From contig NZ_WOTO01000023.1 of assembly GCF_010993775.1 (NCBI RefSeq), positions 1 through 64,000 on the forward strand: a DNA stretch of 64,000 nucleotides, read 5' to 3'. Shown here one piece after another: positions 1 to 9,939 of this stretch (its first letter is position 1; each line of letters begins with the position of its first letter). Source of the DNA: Fodinicola feengrottensis. Its GTDB lineage: Bacteria > Actinomycetota > Actinomycetes > Mycobacteriales > HKI-0501. The translations under genes were made by a program, and so were the position numbers. The notes under the pieces are model-generated. The model saw only the letters and a list, made by a program, of their open reading frames with translations, ran no database searches and was not told where the DNA came from.

Positions 1-149
1 CTCCACATCAATACCCAAGATTTTCAGCGTTGGAAGGCAATGTGGGCAGAGCCTTGGAACCAGCCGCCATCGCTCGACCCGCAGTGTACCAGCTCACGGT
101 CGGACGCGGCGTCGCCGCTCGAGTGCGACACGTATCCGCGAGCCGCGTG

Positions 150-1389
150 CATCACGCCGGGTGCGAACCCAGCGTGATGTCGGCCGCGGTCACCGAACCG
201 TCGATGCCCGCCGGCAGCTCGCGCGGCCGTCCGCGTCCATCTGGCCAGCAGCACAAACAAATCCTCGACCACGCGGTCATCCGGATCGACTCTGACCTCG
301 ACTCGGTCCGAATCGCCCCCGCAACGTCCAGAGCCGGCGTCCAATCTGGCCAGCAGCAACAAATCCTCGACCAGCGCGGTCATCCGGATCGACTCGGACT
401 CGACTCGGTCCATCGCCCGGGCGATGTCCGGCGGCACCTTGTCGCCGGACCGGCGGGTCAGCTCGGCGTAACCGCGAATGGCGGCCAACGGCGTACGCAA
501 CTCGTGGCTCGCGTCCGCCACGAACTTGCGGACCCGCATCTCACTGGCATGTCGTACGGCCAGCGCATTGGCTATATGGCCCAACATCCGGTTGAGCGCG
601 GAGCCGACCTGGCCTACTTCGGTACGGGGATTGGTGTCCCGGTCCGCCACTCGTACGGACAACGCGACTTCGCCGCGTTCCAACGGCAACTCGGCCACCC
701 GGCTCGCGGTCGCCGCTACTCTTCGCAGCGGGGTCAACGTATAGCGAATGATCAGCTCACCGGCCAAAGCAGTCAGCAGCACCGCGATCAACGCCACCCC
801 GAGCATGATCAACCCGGTGGACAGCAAAGTGCTGTTGATGTCGACGACCGAGAGTCCGACAATCAGGACTCTGCCGGGTGTCCTGTCGGAAGCAACGGCA
901 ATGACTTGGTGAGCGCCGAGCGACCCGCCGAGATCCACCGTACTCGGACGCTTGCCGACCTGCACGGTCTCCATCGCGGCCAGCGCATCAGGCGGCAGCT
1001 TGACCGGTTTTCCATAGTTCTGCTGGTTGATCGTGTACGCGTCCGTCACAGTCCCGTTGTCGATCACGACGATCGCGGTTCCCGCCCCACCACCCAAAAA
1101 CCGAAGCCGTCCCGAAGTCGGCGGCCCGAGCGGCAGCTGCCCTTGGTCCCCTCCAATCGGCGAGTCCACGCGTTGGATCGAGCCAGCGAGCTGACCGTTG
1201 AGCTTGTCGAGCAGGAACGTCCGCAGGCCGACCTCGGTGACGACCCCCATCACGACGCACGCCACCGCCACCCAATGCGACCAACTGGCCCAACAACCGG
1301 CCGCGCAGCGACCAACCACCCGGGTGCAACGCGCGCCGAAGCTGACCGGACACCGTCTGGTCGGCTTCGGGTTTGGCCGCGCTGGTCAC
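150..1389 (-). pseudogene. Sensor histidine kinase lacking its ATPase domain
   Basis: Membrane sensor kinase partner of the response regulator upstream. A GTG start at 1389 overlaps that gene's TGA by 4 bp, so the pair is translationally coupled. In order: cytoplasmic N-tail, first membrane helix (about 1200-1280), an extracytoplasmic segment of about 110 residues, a second helix, HAMP linker, and the dimerization box DASHELRTPLAAIRGY with the phospho-accepting His. A frameshift near 1275 splits the N-tail from the rest. After the LLLLARLDAG helix the HATPase domain (N, G1, G2 boxes) should follow, but about 25 unrelated residues lead to a stop near 150. The break lies at a 75-bp direct repeat. 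As drawn it could not autophosphorylate. It is either truncated in the organism or misassembled near a contig edge. Confidence 0.7.
236..411. repeat. Imperfect 75-bp direct repeat inside the kinase gene
   Basis: About 236-310 and 340-411 are near-copies of the same stretch (each begins with tctggccagcagca and ends with ctcgactcggtcc). They differ by several small indels and substitutions and are separated by about 30 bp. The copy distal to the start encodes the same kinase helix again, out of frame. It marks the exact place where the kinase loses homology. Confidence 0.7.
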
Positions 1390-2184
1390 GATCCTTGGTC
1401 CGCTCCCGGCTTGAGCTTGAGCACGTAGCCCGCGCCGCGCATGTGTGGATCATCGGCGGCCGCCCAGCGTCGATTTTTTCTTGCGCAGGTAAGAGATATA
1501 GAGTTCCACGATATTCGCCTGGCCGCCGAAGTCGTAATTCCACACCCGGTCCAGGATCTGCATCTTGCTCAGCACCCGCTTCGGGTTGCGCATCAGGAAC
1601 CGCAGCAGCTCGAACTCGGTCGCGGTCAGGCTGACCAGTTGGCCGGCCCGGCGTACTTCCCGGCTGTCCTCGTTCAGGGTCAGGTCGCCGACGACGATCT
1701 GGGCGCTGTCAGTTTCCTCGGTGATGTGTGCCCGGCGCAGCAGCCCGCGCAACCGGAGCACGACTTCCTCCAGACTGAACGGCTTGGTCACGTAATCGTC
1801 GCCACCGGCGGTCAGGCCGGCGATCCGGTCCTCGACGGCATCTTTCGCGGTCAGGAACAGCACCGGAATCCGGGGAGTGTCGGCGCGCATCCGGCGCAGC
1901 ACCTCCAGGCCGTCGATGTCCGGCAGCATCACGTCGAGTACGACGACGTCCGGCCGGAACTCGCGGGCCACCCGGATGGCCGCGCCACCGTCGCCGGCAC
2001 TGCGTACTTCCCAGTCCTCGTACCTCAACGCCATCGAGATCAGCTCAGCCAGCGTCTGCTCGTCGTCGACCACGAGAACCCGGATCGGTTCCCCGTCGGA
2101 CCGCCGCAGTCGCGAGGGTTGCGTCACGGCGACCGGCTCGCCGTTGGTGACAGGTTGGCCTGGCGCGGCATTAACCATCGACAT
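1386..2184 (-). CDS. OmpR/PhoB-family response regulator
   Basis: DNA-binding response regulator. The receiver domain begins at IRVLVVDDE (acidic pocket). The phospho-accepting Asp is in VVVLDVMLPDIDG, the conserved Thr in VLFLTAKD, and the Lys in DDYVTKPFS. The C-terminal winged helix contains LTATEFELLRFLMRNP and NIVELYISYLRKK. An A-run near 1480 and a missing base near 1440 throw the last 30 residues out of frame; reading through both restores the family ending RPPMIHT then RGAGYVLKLKPG and a TGA that overlaps the kinase start. The ATG at 2184 leaves a 35-residue N-tail before the receiver. Upstream is a 146-bp divergent promoter region shared with the PucR-type gene. Confidence 0.9.
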
Positions 2185-2330
2185 GCCCCCATTTTGGCCG
2201 CGCCCGATGTGTCGGGCCTGTGGGCTTCCTGTGCCCGAGCTGTGCGTACGCCCAGCCTCCCAGATCTGGCCGGCCCCGCCGCCCAATTGGGTGGTTATGG
2301 TGTGTCGAGGTCTGCCCGTACGGTGACGAC

Positions 2331-3537
2331 ATGACTGGCAGTGCGGCCAGGACCGCGAGCTTTGACCAGGTCAGCCAGCTGGCTGGCGTCCTGCTGCGGC
2401 GGGTGGACGAACTCGCGGACCAGCTGCTTTCCGATCTTCCCCATGACAGTCACACGGCCAACAACTCCGCCGGGCTCCCCCGGCAGGAGGTGCGCCGGTG
2501 CTGTGAGGACAACCTCGCGTCGCTGCTGCGCATCCTCGGCAGTGGCGAGCCGGTGGGCGGCCACCTCTTCGACACCGCCCGGCAGACCGGCCGGCTGCGC
2601 GCCGAGCAGCAGGTGCCGCTGGACACCGTCCTTTCCACGTACCGTCTCGGCGGTCGGGTGCTTTGGGAAGCGCTGGTCGACCTGGCCAAACGCGACGACG
2701 GCATCGACCGCGACTCGTTGTTGGACCTAGCCAGCACGGTCTGGGCGATGATTGACTCGGTTTCCGCCGAGGTGGCCGGCGCGCGTATCGGCGGGCCGAG
2801 CTGGGCTGCTGCTGCGGACGGACGAGCAGCGGCGGTACGCGCTGCTCGACGACCTGCTGGCGAACCGCGGCGAGGACACTGTCGTGGCCCGGGCCGCCGC
2901 GGACGCGCTGGATCTGCCGGTCGACGCCACCTACGTGGTGGTGACCGCGGCGGCCAGCGAGGACGGGCGGCCGAGCCTGCGTACGCCCGGGGACATGCTG
3001 GCGATCCGCGGCATCCGGTCGCTGTGGCAGCAGCGGTCGGAAACCCTGACCGGCTTGGTGGTGGTGCCGCAGCCGGCGCTGACCGGCCTGATCATGCTGT
3101 TGGAGCGGATCGCCCGCGGCCCGGTCGGACTGTCGCCGCGGGTGCACGGCCTGGTCGAGGTGGCGACCGGCTATCGGCTCGCGCTGCTGGCGCTGCGGAC
3201 CGTACGCCGTGGCACCACCCAGGTCGCGAGCCTGGACGACCGCCTACAGGAGGCCCTGCTGGTCGAGTCGCCAGAGCTGGCCGCTCGGCTGGTCACCTGC
3301 GCGCTCGGCCCACTGTTCGCGCTGCCGCAGCGGGAGAGCGACATGCTCATCGACACCCTGCGGGCCTGGCTGGACGCGAACTGCTCGGCCAGCAACACCG
3401 CCGAACGCCTCTACTGCCACCGCAACACCGTGCTGAACCGGCTGCACCGGCTCGAAGATCTGCTGGTGGTGCCGATGTACGACCCACGCGGACAGGTTCA
3501 GCTCCGACTCGCATTAGCGGCACTTGAGCTGCGATAA
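2331..3537 (+). CDS. PucR/CdaR-type transcriptional regulator
   Basis: About 400 residues. The C-terminal helix-turn-helix of the PucR family is clear: a tandem-helix segment with SNTAERLYCHRNTVLNRLHR followed by LEDLL, about 50 residues from the end. The N-terminal half is the helical sensor region seen in actinobacterial PucR-like regulators (QVPLDTVLSTYRLGGRVLWE). One frameshift near 2795 separates the halves; the downstream frame resumes at LLLRTDEQRRYALLDDLL. The ATG at 2331 was chosen because the reading frame upstream is not protein-like and overlaps the divergent promoter. The target is unknown; it is divergent from the two-component pair and upstream of the GMC dehydrogenase genes, either of which it could control. 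Confidence 0.82.
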
Positions 3538-3756
3538 CACCGCATCTGCGGAGCTGCTGCTCCCGCGTCCGCTTGGGCGATCTGCCCAACAAACCGACAC
3601 CAAGACTGGGCGTCCGGTTTAGGGGATTAGCCGATTTTGAGTGATATGCATCTCAGGTCCGACGCAAGCCCCGCGCCGGTCCGCCGGACCCGCCTGCCCC
3701 GGCGGCCCGGTTTGCCCGCGTACGCGTGGCTCGTACGCACCGGAAGAGAGGGTTCA

Positions 3757-4659
3757 ATGACGACCCACAGAAAGCAGCTGACGCGCCGGGCCTTCCTGGC
3801 TCGCGCCGGCGTGCTCGGAGCCGCGGTGGCCGCCGGGGCCATCGTGCCCACGGTGACCGGCCTGCCGTTCGCCTCCGGCGAGACCAAGCAGGCCGGCATC
3901 GACCCGGTCATCGCGTTGCTCCGGCCGGCACTGCAGGAGTTGGCCCGCGACACGATCAACGGCCTCACCACCTTCGTGGTGCCCGGCTCCGACCCGTACT
4001 CCAAAGCGCAGGGCGTGTCGACCGCCGGCGCCGGCGCCATCCAGGCAAAGACGCCTGACTTCCTGATGGGCGCGCTGGACAACTTCGTACCGCTGCCGAA
4101 CGAGTACGTACGTCCGGTGGCCGCGGCGCTCGCGACCGCCGTCGCGGACGACAAGATCCCGCTGCCCGGCGACCTGACCAGGCTGCTCCCGCTGCAGCTG
4201 AACACCGTCGACGAGGCGCTCAAGCGGATCCTGACCACCGACGAGACGGTGCCGTTGTCGCTGATCATCGCGATGACGCTGAACCTGCTCGCCACCCAGG
4301 TCAACCCGGCCTCGCTGCACGGCTTGTTCGTGTCTCCGTTCAGCCGGCTGAGCTGGGCCGACAAGGCCAAGACCATGAGCCTGCTGGAGGGCACCGACTC
4401 CGATCTGGTGCAGGCCCTGGACGTGAACCTGCCCGAGCCGCTGCACCAGTCGCTGTCCGGCGTACTGAAATTCGTCGGCGGCGCGCTGATCGAGTTCTCC
4501 GGCTACGGCTCGTTCACCGAATATGCCGTCTACAACAAGCAAACCAGGACTCTCACCGGCAAGCCGGTCGGCTGGACGATCACCGGCTACGACGGGATCG
4601 CCGAGGGCTGGGACGAGTTCAAGGGCTATTACCAGGGCCGTAAGAAGGTGGAGGGCTGA
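3757..4659 (+). CDS. Tat-exported small subunit-like protein paired with GMC dehydrogenase
   Basis: 300 residues with a twin-arginine signal (TRRAFLARAG, then a hydrophobic Ala-rich stretch; cleavage probably near residue 35-40). The rest is soluble and alpha-helical without cofactor motifs. The stop overlaps the next gene's start (TGATG), so the two are translationally coupled. Small Tat-carrying subunits next to a GMC flavoprotein are known from gluconate and fructose dehydrogenase-type complexes, where the signal-bearing subunit carries the flavoprotein across the membrane. That role is inferred here from arrangement, not from a diagnostic motif. The ATG at 3757 follows a purine-rich AAGAGAGGG; the frame remains open upstream but that part looks non-coding. 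Confidence 0.75.
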   Translation: MTTHRKQLTRRAFLARAGVLGAAVAAGAIVPTVTGLPFASGETKQAGIDPVIALLRPALQELARDTINGLTTFVVPGSDPYSKAQGVSTAGAGAIQAKTPDFLMGALDNFVPLPNEYVRPVAAALATAVADDKIPLPGDLTRLLPLQLNTVDEALKRILTTDETVPLSLIIAMTLNLLATQVNPASLHGLFVSPFSRLSWADKAKTMSLLEGTDSDLVQALDVNLPEPLHQSLSGVLKFVGGALIEFSGYGSFTEYAVYNKQTRTLTGKPVGWTITGYDGIAEGWDEFKGYYQGRKKVEG

Positions 4660-6438
4660 TGCGCGACGTCATCGTGATTGGTGCCGGCGGGGGCGGCCCG
4701 GTGGTGGCCAAGGAGCTGGCCGCGAAGGGGGGCTGGACGTCCTGCTGTTGGAGGCCGGCCCGCGTTATGCCCATCCGCCAAGGAATGGACGCATTACGAG
4801 AACGACGCGAACAACCCGCTGACCGGGTTCCTCCGGTTCGGCCCGGGTGATCGCAGCAAGCCGGCGTGGTTCCGGGAAACCAGCCAGAACTCGTTCCTCT
4901 GGCAGCTTTCCGGCGTCGGCGGCACGACCCAGCACTATTACGGGAACTACCCGCGGGCGTATCCAGGAGTTTTCCAGGGATACGGCGGCGCCGACAAGGC
5001 CGCGTACGACACCGAGCACGTCTTCCCGTTCTCGTACAACGAAATGATCCCCCCTACTTCGAGTGGGTCGAGGCGACCGCGCCGGTGCAGACCGCGGCGA
5101 TGGGGACCAAGGAAGAGGTCTATTTCCGGGGCTGCGAAACCCTCGGTGTGCCCGTACAGAAGACCAAGGACGCGCACGGCTTCGGCTACCGTCCGCAGGA
5201 GAACGCGATCCTGCAGCCGGGCGGCAATGCCGGCAAGACCAACAAAACCGACCTGCTGGTCTATCCCAAGGCGACCGGTTTGCACGTTCTGCGGTTTCTG
5301 TTTCCAGGGCTGCATGCAGCCGGTGAACGCGCCGCGGAACCAGATCGCCAAGCGCTCCACTGACAACAGCTATGTGCCGATGGCGCTGACCGCGGACGTG
5401 TGGGCCAAGGGCGGCAAGCCGGTCACCCTGATGACCGACGCGTTCGTGAATCAGGTGCATTACGAGGAAAAGAACGGCGTCACCACCGCGACTGGCGTGA
5501 CCTGGCGGGACAACGCCACCGGCGACCTGCACCGCGAGGACGCCAAGGTGGTGGTGATGTCCGGTGGTTGTACGGAAAACCCGCGACTGTGGCTGAACAG
5601 CAACCTGCCGAACCCGAACGACTGGGTAGGCCGCGGCTACACCGACCACTTCTTCGACTGGGTGGTCGGCCTGATGGACGACTACACCGGCAACAGCAAG
5701 GGCGTCGGCTCGTCGGCCCGGTGCGACTTCCCCGGTCACGGTGGCCTGGAGAACGTCGGGTTGCCGCCGGCGCTGGAAGCGTTCACGTTGATGCTGTCCG
5801 ACTCCGGTGTCCGCGGCGGGTACGACAACGGTCGCGGCAAGACCGGCTCGTGGGACGGCCCCACCGGCCGCCCGGTCGGCAAGGAGCTCATGGAGATCAT
5901 GAGCCACGGCATCGACCGGCTGTTGAACGTACTGGTCATCACCGACGACGACGTGGAAGCGCAGAACCGAGTGGTTCGCTCGGCGCTGCCGGCGGACGCC
6001 AACGGGCCCATCGCGAAGGTCGAGTTCCACGGCCGCCAGCGGACCGCCCGGACACTCGCGAACCGCGAGTTCATGGCCAACAAGGCCGTACAACTGTTGC
6101 GCGGAGCAGGTGCGAAGAAGGTCATCCGGATCGACTGGGCGCCGCTGATCCTGCACGTCCAGTCGTCGATGCGGATGGGTACGTCGGACACCAACTCGGT
6201 GCTGGACGCGAACGGTGAGGCGCGTTTCGTGAAGCGGCTCTTCATCGCGGACAACTCGGCGCTGTCCAACGGCCTCGGCGGGCCGAACCCGACACTGTCC
6301 AACCAGGCGCTGTCGACCCGTACGGCGGAGAAGATCTTCAAGACGTATTTCGGCGGCGACCCCTGGGTCAGCAAGGAAGCACCGGTGGTCTCCACCGACA
6401 ACCGGATCAGCATCCGGCTGCAACAGCTCGGGCTTTGA
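4659..6438 (+). CDS. GMC-family FAD-dependent oxidoreductase
   Basis: Glucose-methanol-choline flavoprotein of about 590 residues. The N-terminal dinucleotide fold is VIVIGAGGGGPVVAKEL, followed after a frameshift by DVLLLEAG. The C-terminal half keeps the family ending SSMRMGTSDTNSVLD and DNSALSNGLGGPNPTLS, including the active-site Asn/His region. A Cys-rich patch CTFCGFCFQGCM lies near residue 210. Frameshifts occur near 4735, 4780, 5050 and 5280; each is repaired by joining neighbouring frames without loss of sequence. It probably oxidises a sugar or alcohol outside the cytoplasm, exported with the upstream Tat protein. The substrate cannot be told. The gene ends at a strong bidirectional hairpin. 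Confidence 0.85.
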
Positions 6439-6454
6439 CGCTGTCCTTGGCGTG

Positions 6455-6494
6455 CGCCAGCTGGCCCATCCAGGCCTGGATGGGCTAGCTGGCG
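6455..6494. terminator. Bidirectional terminator hairpin
   Basis: A 19-bp inverted repeat with one mismatch (6455-6473 against 6476-6494) lies between two convergent genes and overlaps the last codons of the dioxygenase gene. There is no T-run, which is usual in high-GC actinobacteria. Confidence 0.75.
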
Positions 6495-7342
6495 CGGGCT
6501 AGGACGATGTCGAAAGTGACCAAATAATAGGGAACATCCATGGTTTTCCCGTCGGGGGCGACGCCTGGGTTCTGCATGGTGAATGGCGTGATCAGCGACC
6601 GCTTCACGCCGAACACCGCGTCGGAGTCCAGGTATTTGCTGTCTGCCGCGAAAACGTGGGTGATCAGAGTGTCGAAGCCGGCGGCGTCCACCTTGAAATG
6701 AATGTGTGCCGGCCGCATCGGATGGCGGCCGGCCGCGGTCAACAACTCGCCGACCGGGCCGTCGGTGGGGATCGGATACGCCTCCGGATGGACGGTCCAG
6801 AACCAGAAAACGGCCGTCGTCGGCCGCGCTCAGCCGGCCACGACCCTGGGCCGTGTCCAGGCCGGGATACTGTACGTCGTAAAAGCCGTCCTCGTCGGCC
6901 TGCCAGACCTCCATGAACGCATTCGGGACGAGATTCCCGTCCTCGTCACGTACCACACCGCTCACGTAACAGGGCTGACCGGCGGCACCCTGGGAAATAT
7001 CGTCGCCGTTCACGAAATCCGGTGAGTCGGAAACGAAAAAAAACGGCCCGAGCACGGTGGATTCGGTGACTTTTCCGCCGGCTGGGTGGTTGACCTTGAT
7101 GGTGGCCATGGAGGCGCCCAGGACATCGGACAGCAAGATGAACTCCTGCCGTTTGTCATCGGTGATGTGGCCGGTACGGGTGAGAAAGTCGATCGCGTAG
7201 GCCCACTCGGCCTCGGTCAGATCAACTTCGGCGATAAAGGAATGCAAGTGCCTGACCAGGCTCTGAGTTACCGTCCGCAACTGTCCCCAGCGGTGTCGAA
7301 GCTGCGTACGACCTCCTCGGTCAGGTCGCTCAGATCTGCCAT
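6485..7342 (-). CDS. Intradiol ring-cleavage dioxygenase, hydroxyquinol 1,2-dioxygenase-like
   Basis: Non-haem Fe(III) dioxygenase that opens an aromatic ring between two hydroxyls, giving a maleylacetate or muconate-type acid for the 3-oxoadipate pathway. About 285 residues. The N-terminal helical dimerization domain (SLVRHLHSFIAEVDLTEAEW) and TESTVLGPFF are typical of the catechol/hydroxyquinol group. Iron ligands are visible as Tyr in GFYDVQYPG, Tyr in YPIPTDGPVG and the two His of RPAHIHFKV. Frameshifts near 7290 and around 6750-6830. The ATG at 7342 overlaps the thiolase TGA (TGATG), so it is the second gene of that operon. The hydroxyquinol assignment is preferred for the PIPTDGPVG context; catechol or chlorocatechol use is possible. 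Confidence 0.85.
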
Positions 7343-8563
7343 CACACCACCCGTTCGAATACGGCGGCCAGCCCCTGACCGCCACCGATGCACATCGTTT
7401 CCAAGCCATAGCGCGCTTCCCGGCGATCCATCTCCCGCAGCAGGGTGGCCAGGATCCGGCAGCCGGTGGCGCCGACCGGGTGACCGAGGGAGATCCCGGA
7501 GCCGTTCACGTTCGTACGCTCGAAATCCTTCTCAGTGAATTTCCATTCGCGAGTCACCGCGAGCACCTGGGCAGCGAAAGCCTCGTTGAGCTCGATGAGG
7601 TCGATATCCGACAGCTTCAGCCCGGCGCGGCCGAGGGCGCGCTCGGTCGCTGGTACGGGACCGATGCCCATCGTCTCCGGCGGCACCCCGGCGCTGGCCC
7701 AGCTGACCAGCCGAGCGAGCGGGCGCAGACCGAGTTCGGCGGCCTTTTCTGGGGTAGTCACCAGACAAACCGCGGCACCATCGTTTTTGCCCACTGGCGT
7801 TTCCGGCCGTCACGGTCGATTCGGCGTCCTGCTTGACCATCACCGGCCGTAGTTTCGCGAGCGACTCCAGGCTGGCGTCCTCCCGCGGATGCTCGTCGCG
7901 GTCGAGCACCTGGTCAGGTTTTCCGCGTTTTCCAGGGATGGTGATCGGTACGATCTCGTCAGCGAACCGGCCGGCGGCAATGGCGGCGACCGCCCGCTGG
8001 TGCGACCCGAGGGCCAGCTCGTCCTGCTCTTCGCGGCCAATGCCGTATTCGCGGCGCAGGTTTTTTTCGGCGGTCTCCAGCATTCCGCCCGGCACCGGGT
8101 GGAATTTTCCGCCCGCGGTCACCCGTCCGCGGGCCAGCCGGTCGACCAGCTCCACACCGCCGCCTTTCACCCCCCACCGGATGCGGTCGGTGTAGAACTC
8201 GGCCTGGCTCATACTTTCCGCTCCACCGGCCAAAACAACGTCACAGGCGCCGGTTTGTACGCGCATTGCCGCATCGATGACGGCCTGCAAACCCGAGCCG
8301 CATCGCCGGTCGAGCTGTAAACCCGGCACGGTCACCGGCAGGCCAGCGTCCAGCCCGGCGACCCGACCGATCGCCGGCGCCTCGCCGTTGGGATAGCACT
8401 GCCCGAAAATCACGTCGTCGATGGCGGCCGGAGCGATGCCCGTACGCCGGACCAGCTCGGCAATCACGGTGGCGGCCAGCTCCAGCGCCGGCACGTCCCG
8501 GAACATTCCGCCAAAACGCCCGACCGGGGTCCGAACGGGCTCGCAGATCACCGCATCACGCAT
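7342..8563 (-). CDS. Thiolase (acetyl-CoA acyltransferase, 3-oxoadipyl-CoA type likely)
   Basis: About 405 residues. It cleaves or forms a 3-oxoacyl-CoA. The acyl-accepting Cys is in LDRRCGSGLQAV, the His in SLGHPVGATG, and the second Cys in MCIGGGQGLAAVFE. A frameshift near 7795 splits it just after STVTAGN; joining the frames gives the family sequence. I start it at 8563 (MRDAVICEPVRTPVG) because GAGAGGCAGCC lies just upstream and the 14 extra codons of the longer frame overlap the preceding gene. Being coupled to an intradiol dioxygenase, it most likely completes the 3-oxoadipate pathway to succinyl-CoA and acetyl-CoA; a plain biosynthetic thiolase is the alternative. Confidence 0.88.
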
Positions 8564-8582
8564 AGAAGGCTGCCTCTCATCG

Positions 8583-8886
8583 TCATCGGCCGGCTTCGTT
8601 GTCATCGGCTGGCAGGGCGCCCAGCCGCTTGCTGATCTCGGCGGCGGCCGCGACGACCGCCGGCAGGAAGTCGGCGTGAATGTCCGCCACCCTGACCGTA
8701 CGCGCCGGCACGCTCATGCCAAGGGTGGCGATCACCCGGTCGTTGGCGTCCCGGATCGACCGTCCGGGCCGATCACGTCCGGCGCCGGCGAGGATCGCCT
8801 CGCACGGAGACCTCCTGCGTACAAACCTTGCCGCAATCTGGCGGACGTCAAGCGTGACCTCGTACGGACGCGATGTCGAGGGGCTG
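8583..8886 (-). pseudogene. C-terminal fragment of an IclR-family regulator
   Basis: Only about 60 recognisable residues remain: SIRDANDRVIATLGMSVPA followed by a final amphipathic helix ending KRLGALPADDNEAGR, which is the last strand and helix of the IclR effector domain. The winged helix and most of the effector domain are gone, and the methyltransferase stop codon lies immediately upstream. IclR proteins (PcaR/CatR types) usually control aromatic operons like the one that follows, so this looks like the remnant of the local regulator. Confidence 0.6.
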
Positions 8887-9630
8887 CTAGCGAGGTTTAC
8901 GAGCGTCGACGAACTGGAGCATCGCGTACGTCCGCGTCTTGATGTTGGTGAAACCCCGATCAGCCAGCAAAGTCGGCATCTCCTCCGGCTCGAACATGTG
9001 CGCGCCAGCGAAGTTGCCGACATACGGCGCTATTTGCCGCGACAATCCGTAACCGGCCGCCGTCGCGGCCAGCGCGACCCGGCCGCCGCCGGGCCGCAAC
9101 ACCCGGTCGATGTGGTCGAACACCGCGTCCAGGTCTTCCACCAACTGCAGGACGACCGAGCAGCAGAGCGCGTCGACCGTCTCGGCCCGCAGCGGCAGCC
9201 GCTCGGTCGTCGGCTCGCACATATCCAACGTTCGACTCGCTCGTTCGCGCTATCGCCCGCGCCAGCATCTTCTCCGACACGTCCAGCCCGATCACCAAAC
9301 CGCGTTCGCCGACCGCGCGGGCCAGCCCGACAGTGATGTTCGCCGGGCCGCAGCCAAGGTCGAGCACCGTGGCACCCCACTCCAGGTCGAGCCGCTCCGG
9401 CACCCTGCGGGTGTCCGCGCGCGATCCCGGGCGATCGGGTGCAGGAGATCGTACGCGGCCGCGCCGGTTTGATTGAGCCACAGCGACTGGGCCCGACCGG
9501 TGGAGGTCACTGGCACGTCAACAAGAAGGTCGAAATACCCTTGTCGGATCTGCAACTCGTCTGATCGAACATCCAACAGCGGCGCGATCCGGCGGAGTGC
9601 GCCGGTCATCTGATCGATCTCGACAGCCAT
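8887..9630 (-). CDS. Class I SAM-dependent methyltransferase
   Basis: About 245 residues. Motif I is GATVLDLGCGPANITVGLA, the acidic end of strand 2 is VIGLDVSEKMLARA, and the post-motif region DRVLRPGGGRVALAA gives the typical class I fold. Frameshifts near 9430 and 9230-9260. The roughly 65 N-terminal residues (MAVEIDQMTGALRRIAPLLD) are a small helical lead often seen in actinobacterial small-molecule methyltransferases. The end, TRTYAMLQFVDARKPR, is in good frame. The substrate is unknown. It lies on the same strand as the thiolase operon but is separated from it by the IclR remnant. Confidence 0.8.
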
Positions 9631-9939
9631 TCGAAATGCCTCTTTCCGGCTTCGATTCTCTCCTGATATCCAGCCTACGTCCGCGCCCTCATCGCCGCTG
9701 TCTCCATGACTTCGACCGCGGCGGTTTTGCTCATAAAATTCCTGCTGGTGATGACAATCGGAGATCAATGAGGGTTTGTACTTTGTGGACCGACGCGCCC
9801 GCAAGAACTATCTTACAACGCCCTTCACCAGCAATAACGCCGAAGATTGCACAATGCGAGCGGGTCGGGGAGGGGAATTGGTCAACCGTACTATCGAGCA
9901 ATGACTTGGAGAATCCGACAAGTGCCGTAACCTGGACCA
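9631..9939. other. Divergent intergenic region
   Basis: 309 bp between the methyltransferase (leftward) and the TetR gene (rightward). It is less GC-rich than its neighbours around 9730-9860, as expected for promoters. I see no gene, RNA or convincing operator palindrome. Confidence 0.5.

Noticed and set aside
30..1634. Long rightward open frame over the kinase gene
   Set aside because: Antisense to clear kinase and response-regulator motifs; Arg/Gln/His-rich, typical of a high-GC shadow frame.
4765..6423. Leftward open frame of over 500 codons across the GMC gene
   Set aside because: Exact antisense of a conserved flavoprotein; composition is that of a mirror frame, with no domains.
8583..9023. 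146-codon frame read as a full IclR protein
   Set aside because: Only its second half is IclR-like; the first part is a shadow of the methyltransferase end.
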